From Typha latifolia (taxonomy: Eukaryota; Streptophyta; Magnoliopsida; Poales; Typhaceae), in the NCBI GenBank assembly GCA_019914945.1, contig CM034105.1, forward strand, positions 9,238,001-9,302,000: DNA of 64,000 nucleotides, written 5' to 3'. The notes below the pieces were generated by a model that saw only the letters and a list, made by a program, of their open reading frames with translations, had not been told where the DNA came from and searched no databases. Within the stretch, counting starts at the first letter, position 1. Every line of letters starts with the position of its first letter. The translations under genes and the position numbers were made by a program. This document shows, one piece after another, positions 56,391-64,000 of this stretch.

Positions 56391-57656
56391 CCAGGATTGC
56401 TTTGTAAATGCGGTTGATGGCTTCAGGTATTCTTCCTTTTGTATACCTGCAGAAACAAAGACAGTTTTGTTATTATTTGAATTACTAGTGTATCCAACAC
56501 CATACCTGTCTTTTCCAGAGATCTAAGCTTTTAGAATCTCATCAAGTTTGTTCTTCCCTTTTAGAAATGTCACTTCCTTATTCAATCGCTCTAGTTCAAT
56601 TTCATCGGCCTTCATTTTATTTTTGGCATTGTTAAGTTGTTCAGAAAGGTCTTTGACACGTTCAAGCTCCAATTTGTACTTCTCCTCAAATTGAATTCTT
56701 TCTGGTTCAATTACCTTGAGTCGTTGATGTAGTCTAAGATTGCTTTTCTTGAGTTTAAACAACTCCAGGTACAGGTCATTATATGCCTTCTGAATTTCAG
56801 ATTCATTTTCTTCAGTTGGTAACATATCCTAATCATCTGTACTATCAGTATCAATAACGGAATCAATATTAAGTAGAGAAGAGGCAAAAGCTACAAAATT
56901 TTCTTCGTCTTTTCCAGATTCATCATCAGATTCATCTGAGTCATCCCAAGTAACTTTCATAGCTTTACCCTTCTTCTTAAGGCGATTAGGGCATTCTTGT
57001 GCTATGTGACCAAAACCAGAACATTCAAAGCATTGAACTTTATTCTCAGAATTCTTAATTTTCTGTTTGACACCATTGTTGCTCACACCTGTGTTCGAAC
57101 TTGCAGTATTCTTCTTTTTCACAAAGGCTTTGCTTTTCTCAAGTTTTTCAGCATTCAACTTGTTTGGCTTCCGAAAGAATTTATTGAACTTTTTAACGAA
57201 CATGGCCAACATCTCAACATCTAAATCACCTTCATTACCAGACTCCTCTATACGTAGAGTTTCAAAACTAGTAGTCAACCTCTGAAGTTTAGAAAGTTTG
57301 ACAGCCATAGTTCCTTTGTGAGTAGTTTCTAAGATCGTCCAAGCTTCTTTTGCTATCTCACAAGTAGAAATTCTTCTAAATTCTTCCGAGGAAACACAAC
57401 TAAAAATTGCATTTATTGTCTTGCTATTCCATCCAACTTTTTCATAGTTTGACCTATCCCATGACTCTATCGGTTTATCAGCAAGTTTATCATCCACCAT
57501 GTACATTGGTGGACTCCAACCGTTCACAACGGCAAACCATACTCGTTCATCTATAGACTTCAAGTAAGCTCTCATCCTAGCTTTCCAATATCCATAATTT
57601 GATCCATCTAGGATAGGAGGTCTAATAGATGATGGTCCATCTCTATGAAAATCCAT
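56391..57656 (-). pseudogene. C-a copia gag with coiled-coil extension
   Basis: ATG at 57656 opens 275 codons: MDFHRDGPSSIRPPILDGSN then YGYWKARMRAYLKSIDERVW, the DUF4219/UBN2-type copia gag. It has an in-frame gap in the middle: after TTSFETLRIEESG it jumps to LDVEMLAMFVKKFNKFFRKP, so about 190 bp seen in the 60664 copy (MEENETFDEFYANLSDIVNS) are missing. Zinc knuckle CFECSGFGHIAQEC follows, then a stop at DSTDD. Frame 56523-56825 continues as a strong coiled coil (FEEKYKLELERVKDLSEQLN). Long gag with coiled coil and a second knuckle is typical of SIRE-type elements. Confidence 0.85.
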
Positions 57657-57705
57657 GCCTATCTGATCTCTCTCAAAGGGTGAGAGAACCTGCTCTCATA
57701 CCAAT

Positions 57706-58627
57706 TGAAAAAATCCCTAGACACAAGTATGTATCTAAATACTAGGCAATGATATCACTCGTTCGCTTAAGTAAAAGTTCGTAGAAATATTAAGAACGAA
57801 AGCAGAGATGAACGCCAAGATTTTAACGTGGAAAAACCCAAACGGGAAAAAACCACGGATCCAAACTTGGATCAAAACCAATCACTAGAATAGTAGCAGT
57901 TACAAGACTAACTCACAAAACAACCCGTCGATCCAAATGACTTTGTTCCTCTCAGTATTGCTCACTAGAACCCACGATTCACTACTTCTCGTGATTGAAG
58001 TCCAACCTCAGTAACCCTCGAGATTGATCTTTCGTCTAGATAGCCCTTAAGACGAAAGATTAACTTTTGTTGATGAGTGGAACCTTATTAGTTGAAGAAC
58101 CGATGTAGCCTCAAGAAGTTTCCTTCAATAATGCTTCTTCAACCACCTTCGAGATAGGGCATCACAATCCTTATATATGATCTCCAAGATAGAGCCAAAT
58201 CCAAGTCTTATCTGTACTCACGAAAGTCCAATTTTATCAAACTTTATTGGTGCTTTCGAACGCGGCCTAGGTGCGTTCGAACGGCATGACTTGATCTTAG
58301 GTGCGTTCGAATGGGCCCGAGTGTGTTTGAACGCGACAATTTAAATTCTTCAGATTGCGTTCGAACACGTTTGTGAACGCAGCTCTTGGTCTGTGTGAAC
58401 GCAGTACCCACGTTCGAACGCGTTTGTGAACGCAACTCTCAGTCTGTGTGAATGCAGTACCCGCGTTCGAACGCGTTTGTGAACGCGGTGTGAACTCAAC
58501 AGCTTTTCTCCAATAATTTTGTAATTTTTCAAACCAGAGATATTCTAGACTTGTATAAAGCTCATATACATGTAAAAATACACTTAGAATATTTTGTACA
58601 CAATTGCCAATAATTAAAAACCTAACA
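57706..58627 (-). mobile_element. Copia family-C LTR shared by two elements
   Basis: 922 bp, minus-strand TGTTAGG...GATTTTTTCA, same as the solo LTR at 30231. On its left is the primer-binding site (TGGTATGAGAGC, 57690-57701) leading into C-a gag, so it is C-a's 5' LTR. On its right is AAAGGGGGAGAT directly before TGTTAGG, a polypurine tract, so it is also the 3' LTR of C-b. The TTCGAA array spans 58255-58500. Confidence 0.88.
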
Positions 58628-59341
58628 ATCTCCCCCTTTGGCAATTTGTGACAAAACATCTAGTTTACAACATATTACAAAGAATTCAAAAATAAGCATT
58701 CAACAAGTCTAGTACTTTTAGCACATCAATCCTTGCGAATAAAAATATACCAAACCAAGATCAAGTGAAAATAACTTGAAATGAATAACAATCCAAACAC
58801 AAATTATCAAGTAAGCAGTTCACAAGTACTCAAGCAAATAAAGTTCACAAGTATTCACGCAAAGGTATTTAAGTAGTAAACAAAACCTAGTAAACTCCCC
58901 CAATGCCATTACTCCCCCTACACCAGTAAACTCCTAAACTCACACGTCTAAACACACACTCACTCTCCCCCTTTTGGCACAAATGCCAAAGCCTAGGAAC
59001 TCGGAGGGAACTGACGATGAAGAATCGACAAGACAGAGTCGAGAACAGTCCCATGACGTGCTTGCTCAGCTCGTAAATCATTCACGACCGAATGGAGGTC
59101 CTGCACCTGAGTGCTAAGCTGATCGAAATGGTCAGAGAACTGTGGTAACTCTCCTCAGTGTGAGATGAGTCATCATCCGAACTGTCGTTAGAAATATTAA
59201 GGTGTGTGGAACGTCCAGCGGCGGAAGAGGACGGCTTGAGAGGAGACGACTGATATGAGCTTGACTCCGCTTAAGAGTAATCCGATCCAACGGTTTTTGC
59301 AAAGTAAGAGAAGGTTCCGTGGCATCCACGCGCACCCCACT
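58628..59341 (-). other. C-b 3' untranslated region with several polypurine tracts
   Basis: Minus-strand non-coding sequence between ORF2 and the LTR. Purine tracts GGGGGAG occur next to the LTR (58628-58640) and again near 58910, 58920 and 58970 (GCCAAAAGGGGGAGAG). Multiple GGGGGAG tracts before the 3' LTR are known from SIRE-type elements. No open frame of note. Confidence 0.65.
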
Positions 59342-60065
59342 CTAAGTGCACAAATTTGTAATAAATATGTCAAACGGCAACCCTTCACGGGGCGCTTCTT
59401 TCTGTGAAGCTGTTAGAATGGAATCGTAGATCACCGCAGCCAAATCAATAGAAACTCCCGACAACATCGCATGAAGGAGGAAGGCACGATCAGGACTAAT
59501 ACTGGAATGGCGAGTCTTGGGGGTGACGTTGTACAAACAAAGCAGGTGAAGCATGTGAGCCACTGATGTCAGTTTCGCATGAGGCATCATATTGCCCTTC
59601 CAATGTTCCCCTTTAATTAACACAGTACCAGCAAATTCATTGACATCAGGGAGTGGAGCAGACGACGGATACTGGAACTCACCATCAGGAAGTTGGAGTT
59701 CTGCACGAATAACATCAGAGTCCAAGTAGATCGAAACCCCACGGACCGTAGAACGTATACAGCGTTCTAAAACAGTGGCATTACTGAAAAAATTCCCTAA
59801 CCACTTCCACATATGCAGTCCCGCTCATCCGACACATGGATAACCATCCTCGCTCAGTAAAGATCTATTCGATCCCCAAGGCAGAAAAATCAGAAATAAC
59901 CACGGGTCGTTCACAAATAATATGTCGAGTGCCAAAATTATGTTTGTAACGCCCCGCAGCCGTAGATGTCGAAAACTTGGTAGCCGAAGTAGGTGAGGAA
60001 GGCGGCCTAGGTTTCTTGGAAACTGCAGCTTTTCTAGGCATTCTTGAGAAAGAAACAAGATGCAA
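59342..60065 (-). pseudogene. C-b ORF2: putative plant transposon protein domain
   Basis: Begins MPRKAAVSKKPRPPSSPTSA at about 60041, GRYKHNFGTRHIICERPVVI, TAG after SALGIE, then IFTERGWLSMCRMSGTAYVE, a one-base shift near 59790, and the open frame 59342-59812 (NATVLERCIRSTVRGVSIYL, GEFQYPSSAPLPDVNEFAGT, RHSSISPDRAFLLHAMLSGV, ASQKEAPREGLPFDIFITNL). It gives the C-terminus lost from C-a. Position between RT/RNase H and the polypurine tracts corresponds to the extra 3' ORF of SIRE-type copia elements. The TAG after GIE is in both copies, so it predates their separation. Confidence 0.75.
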
Positions 60066-60257
60066 GATTCAATACATGCCCAAAGCAAACAAAAAGATAG
60101 CAAAAAAATAAAAAAATTCAAGAAACCATGATGGCCCTAAATGAAATCCATCATCCACTTGAAAACGCTAAGATATCACGTTCAATCACACAAGAAACTT
60201 TAAGATTGTAACTTTAACATAATCAAAACTCAAAAACGCACGAAATCAATTAAAAAA
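60066..60257 (-). other. C-b remnant upstream of ORF2
   Basis: Non-coding leader of ORF2; C-b gag-pol is absent. It joins directly to a truncated plus-strand family-C LTR at about 60258, so the two elements meet head to head. Confidence 0.5.
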
Positions 60258-60614
60258 TTAATCTTTCGTCTTAAAGGTTATCTAGACGAAAAATCAATCT
60301 CGAGGGTTACTGAAGTTGGACTTCAATCACGAGAAGCAGTGAATCGTGGGTTCTAGCGATTAAGATTGAGAAGAACAAAGTCGTTTGGATCGACGGATTA
60401 TTTTGTGAGTTAGTCTTGTAACTACTACTATTCTAGTGATTGGTTTTGATCCGAGTTTGGATCCGTGGTTTTTTCCTGTTTGGGTTTTTCCACGTTAAAA
60501 TCTTGGCATTCATCTCTGCTTTCGTTCCTAATATTTATACAGATTTTTACTTAAGCGAATGAGTGATATTATTGCCTAGTATTTAGATACATACTTGTGT
60601 CTAGGGGTTTTTCA
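60258..60614 (+). mobile_element. C-c 5' LTR, 3' part only
   Basis: Matches the last ~355 bp of the solo LTR at 30231-31151, from TTAATCTTTCGTCTT to GGGGTTTTTCA. The U3 part including the TTCGAA array is missing. Confidence 0.85.
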
Positions 60615-60616
60615 AT

Positions 60617-60628
60617 TGGTATCAGAGC
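60617..60628 (+). other. C-c primer-binding site
   Basis: TGGTATCAGAGC two bases after the LTR end, the initiator-Met tRNA site. Only one copy is present, in contrast to family A. Confidence 0.88.
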
Positions 60629-60663
60629 AGGTTCTCTCACTCTTTGAGAGAGATCATATAGGC

Positions 60664-62290
60664 ATGGATTTTCATGGAGATGGACCATCATCTATTAGAC
60701 CTCCTATCCTAGATGGATCAAATTATGGATATTGGAAAGCTAGGATGAGAGCTTACTTGAAGTCTATAGATGAACGAGTATGGTTTGCCATTGTAAACGG
60801 TTGGAGTCCACTAATGTACATGGTGGATGATAAACTTGTTGATAAACCGATAGAGTCATGGGATAGGTCAGACTATGAAAAAGTTGGATGGAATAGCAAG
60901 ACAATAAATGCAATTTTTAGTTGTGTTTCCTCGGAAGAATTTTGAAGAATTTCTACTTGTGAGATAGCAAAAAAAGCTTGGACGATCTTAGAAACTACTC
61001 ACGAAGGAACTATGGCTGTAAAACTTTCTAAACTTCAGAGGTTGACTACTAGTTTTGAAACTCTACGTATGGAGGAGAATGAGACATTTGATGAGTTCTA
61101 TGCAAACCTGAGTGATATAGTCAACTCCAGTTTCAACCTAGGAGAGAAAATTCCTGAAAACAGAATTGTCCGTAAGATCCTTAGGCCTCTTCCAGAAAGG
61201 TTTCAAGCAAAAGTTACAGCTATTTAGGAAAGTAAGGACATCGATTCTATGAAAGTTGAACAATTGGTAGGAAACCTACAAACATTTGAGTCTAGTCTTT
61301 CAAAACCGAGGAAGTCCAAAGGGATTGCTCTATCCATAGTTGAAGAAATTATAGAGGAGTCTGATGATGAAGGTGATTTAGATGTTGAGATGTTAGCCAT
61401 GTTCGTCAAAAAGTTTAATAAATTCTTTCGAAAGCCAAATAACTTGAATGCTGAAAAACTTGAGAAAAGAAAAGCTTTTGTGAAAAAGAAGAATACTACG
61501 AGTTCAAATATAGGTGTGAGCAACAACAGTGTCAAACAGAAAAATAAGAATTCTGAGAATAAAGTTTGATGTTTTGAATGTTCTGGTTTTGGACACATAG
61601 TACAAGAATGCCCTAATCGCCTTAAGAAGAAGGGTAAAGCTATGAAAGTTACTTGGGATGACTCAGATGAATCTGATGATGATTCTGGAAAGGACGAAGA
61701 AAACTTTGTTGCTTTTGCCTCTTCTCTACTTAATATCGACTCTGTTGTTGATACTGATAGTACAGATGATCAGGATATATTACCAGCTGAGTAAGATGAA
61801 TCTGAAATTCAAAAGACATATAATGACCTGTACCTGGAGTCGTCTAAACTCAAGAAAAGCAATCTTAAACTACTTCAACGACTCAAGGTAATCGAACTAG
61901 AAAGAATTCAATTTGAGGAGAAGTACAAATTAGAACTTGAACGTGTCAAAGACCTTTCTGAACAACTTGACAATGCAAAAAATAAAATGAAGGCTGATGA
62001 AATTGAACTAGAGCGACTGAATAAGAAAGTGACATTTCCAAAAGGGAAGAACAAACTTGACGAGATTCTAAAGGCTCAGATCTCTGGAAAAGATAGGTAT
62101 GGTGTTCGATACACTAGTAATTCAAATAATAATAAAACTGTCTTCGTTTCTACAGGTATACAAAAAGAAGAATACCTAAAGTCATCAACCACATTTACAA
62201 AGTAATCCTGGATGAATGCTTCTAAACTGAAGGTGAATTTACAAACTGGTGAATCGTCAACGGCACCAAAGGTAAACTTTATTCCGACAA
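60664..62290 (+). pseudogene. C-c copia gag
   Basis: ATG at 60664 (MDFHGDGPSSIRPPILDGSN). The gag domain is more complete than in C-a: YGYWKARMRAYLKSIDERVW, FSCVSSEEF then a stop at 60943, TAVKLSKLQRLTTSFETLRM-like sequence, EENETFDEFYANLSDIVNSS, RIVRKILRPLPERFQAKVTA, LDVEMLAMFVKKFNKFFRKP. The zinc knuckle CFECSGFGHIVQEC follows a stop at 61567. A coiled-coil segment (61800-62090, IQFEEKYKLELERVKDLSEQ) comes next. Stops at 61225 and 61792 also break it. Confidence 0.85.
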
Positions 62291-62775
62291 AAGGTGAGTA
62301 GAAAAAGGTTTATTCCGACATGCTATCATTGCGGCATTCTAGGGCATATTCGACCTCATTGCAAATTTTTGCAAAAATCTAGAACTGCTTTCATTTATGG
62401 GATGAAAACAAAGGCCATATGGGTCAAGAAAAGTGATTTGAAATGTTATGTTGTGCATACAGCCTTGAAAGCTTTAAATTCTAATTTGTGGTATTTAGAC
62501 AGTGGCTGTTCAAGACATATGTCGGGTGACAAGTTGTTATTTTCTAATCTTCAAAAATATGAAGGGGGAGTTCTGACATTCGGAGATGGTAATTCATCCA
62601 AGGTAATAGGTAAAGAAAAGGTAAGTTCTCCGGGGGTTCCTATTTTTGAAAATGTTCTGTATGTTAAAGGCTTGAAAGCAAATCTTTTGAGTATCAGCCA
62701 ATTTTGTGATGAAGATTATGAGGTAAATTCTTCAAAAATGATTGTACTATTCTAGATCATGGTAGTAATGTTATA
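62291..62775 (+). pseudogene. C-c second zinc knuckle and protease
   Basis: Open frame 62294-62755: CYHCGILGHIRPHC, AIWVKKSDLKCYVVHTALKA, protease WYLDSGCSRHMSGDKLLFSN with intact D-S-G, TFGDGNSSKVIGKEKV, LYVKGLKANLLSISQFCDED. It is one of the best-kept copia domains in the window. It ends at an LTR fragment inserted at 62776. Confidence 0.82.
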
Positions 62776-63484
62776 TGAAAAAACCCCTAAACACAATTAT
62801 GTATCTAAATACTAAGCAATGATATCACTCGTTCGCTTAAGTAAAAGTCCGAAGAAATATTAGGAATGAAAGCAGAGATGAACGCCAAGATTTTAACGTG
62901 GAAAAACCCAAACGGGAAAAAACCATAGATCCAAAATCGAATCAAAACCAATCACTAGAATAGTAGCAGTTACAAGACTGACTCACAAAACAACCCGTCG
63001 ATCCAAACGACTTTGTTCTTCTCAATCTTGCTCGCTAGAACCCACGATTCACTGCTTCTCATGATTGAAGTCCAATCTTAGTAACCCTCAAGATTGATCT
63101 TTCGTCTAGATAGCCCTTAAGATGAAAGATTAAGTTTTGTAGGTGAGAGGAACCTTGAAGTTGAAGAACCGATGTAACCTCAAAAAGTCTCCTTCAATAA
63201 TGCTTCTTCAACCACCCTCAAGATAGGGCATCACAATCCTTATATATGATCTCCAAGATAGAGTCAAATCCAAGTCTTATCCGTACTCACGAAAGTCCAA
63301 TTTTATCAAACTTCATTGGTGCGTTCGAACGCGGCTCGGGTGCGTTCGAACGCGACAACTTGAATTCTTCAAGTTGCGTTCAAACGCGTTTGTGAACGCA
63401 GCTCTCGGTCTATGTGAATGCAATAACCGCATTCGAACGCGTTTGTAAACACGACTCTGTCTGTGTGAACTGAGTACCTGCGTT
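62776..63484 (-). mobile_element. Copia family-C LTR fragment inside C-c
   Basis: Begins TGAAAAAACCCCTAAACAC (the minus-strand LTR 3' end) and extends into the TTCGAA array (63320-63480), stopping at ACCTGCGTT. The U3 outer ~210 bp and the right target copy are missing. The interrupted C-c sequence (ATGTTATA / GTTATGGATCTAGAAC) matches C-a when the fragment is removed. Confidence 0.82.
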
Positions 63485-63930
63485 ATGGATCTAGAACATC
63501 TGATAATTGCTATGTTGTTGAAATGTCACAGAAACTGAAATGTAACAGTGCCTCTTTCGACATTGCAGATCTTTAGCATCAACGTCTTGGACATGTGAAT
63601 CACGAGGAATTATTTACTCTGTCCAAACAAGAAGTGGTAAGTGGAATACCTAAGATGAAAGAAATGTCAAAAAGAGTGTGCGATTTGTGTCAAATTGGAA
63701 GACAAATTCGAATCTCACACAAGAAGGTAAATGCAGCTACCACCGACCGTGTGCTTCAATTAGTTCACATGGACTTGATGGGTTCAATAAAAATGGAAAG
63801 TCTTGGAGGTAAACGCTATATATTCTTAATGGTCGATGATTACTCCAAATATACCTAGGTTGCTTTTCTACGTGAGAAGTCTGAAACATATGAGGTTTTT
63901 TAATCACTATGCTTAAAATTGTAGAATGAA
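63485..63930 (+). pseudogene. C-c GAG-pre-integrase and integrase start
   Basis: Continues after the LTR fragment: HQRLGHVNHEELFTLSKQEV, CDLCQIGRQIRISHKKVNAA, QLVHMDLMGSIKMESLGGKR with catalytic D, FLMVDDYSKYT then a stop at 63857 and VAFLREKSETYEVF. Integrase stops at LKLXNE around 63930, before the second catalytic D. Confidence 0.82.
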
Positions 63931-64000
63931 TATGTTTATTTGGAACAACCAAAAGGGTTCGAAGATCAAAAATTTCCTTCTCATGTGTTTAAACTGAAAA
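63931..64000 (+). pseudogene. C-c RT fragment, continues beyond the window
   Basis: Integrase jumps directly to RT: YVYLEQPKGFEDQKFPSHVF then KLK at the window edge, matching C-a RT at 54170-54240. The integrase end, the linker and the RT N-terminal half are deleted in this copy. Confidence 0.78.

Noticed and set aside
4274..64000. Any intact, autonomous retrotransposon
   Set aside because: Every gag-pol examined has stops, frameshifts, catalytic substitutions or domain loss; the longest open frames cover single domains only.

Overview
The window is a stretch of plant nuclear chromosome, almost certainly from an angiosperm with a repeat-rich genome. The evidence is GT-AG introns, a plastid-type LHC-like gene, a plant-type GINS subunit gene, and layer upon layer of Ty3/gypsy and Ty1/copia LTR retrotransposons whose primer-binding sites match plant initiator-Met tRNA. 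Two host genes are visible, both on the + strand. One is the 3' end of a chlorophyll a/b-binding-like (LIL/HLIP-like) gene at 138-1028. The other is a complete seven-exon gene for the GINS replication subunit PSF1, coding from 45186 to 46827. Nearly everything else is transposon-derived, and no element looks intact enough to move by itself.

Layout. 1-1028: LHC-like gene end. 1029-4270: AT-rich intergenic DNA with an old dispersed repeat. 4274-29350: one nested stack. The outer element is gypsy family A copy A-a (4274-5267, resuming at 26754-29350). Inside its gag lies A-b (5268-26753). A-b was itself hit by A-c (minus strand, 6966-13061, which contains a solo family-B LTR at 8560-9313), by a family-B element (15035-22202, which contains a 2.8-kb solo LTR T1 at 17801-20609), and by solo LTR T2 (22762-25506). 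29350-37730: an older, shredded element with a Ulp1/C48-like peptidase end, interrupted by four solo LTRs (copia 30231-31151; gypsy 31908-32768 and 32809-33647; long LTR T3 33829-36843) and by a local 295-bp duplication. 37730-43000: microsatellite, a 32-33-bp minisatellite and a long LTR-like sequence. 43000-46870: PSF1. 46870-48600: remnants, including a copia gag scrap. 48607-53320: two gypsy family-A fragments in inverted orientation with a family-B LTR scrap between them. 53320-64000: SIRE-like copia (family C) copies in both orientations, with an extra transposon ORF downstream of RT.

How the parts relate. Family A and B copies encode chromovirus-type gag, protease, RT/RNase H, integrase and chromodomain in the usual order, but each copy lacks something. 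A-b and A-c share one integrase deletion, as expected of a non-autonomous lineage mobilised in trans. B has lost RT/RNase H. The most unusual signals are (i) arrays of a palindromic TTCGAA-centred motif occurring in the U3 part of LTRs from both copia and gypsy superfamilies, and (ii) tRNA-primer-site motifs repeated inside the 3' ends of family A and B LTRs. Boundaries were fixed by target-site duplications wherever these could be read (TAAAG, TATTA, GCATC, GGAGA, CGTTC, and near matches). All similarities were judged by eye; no alignment or search was run.
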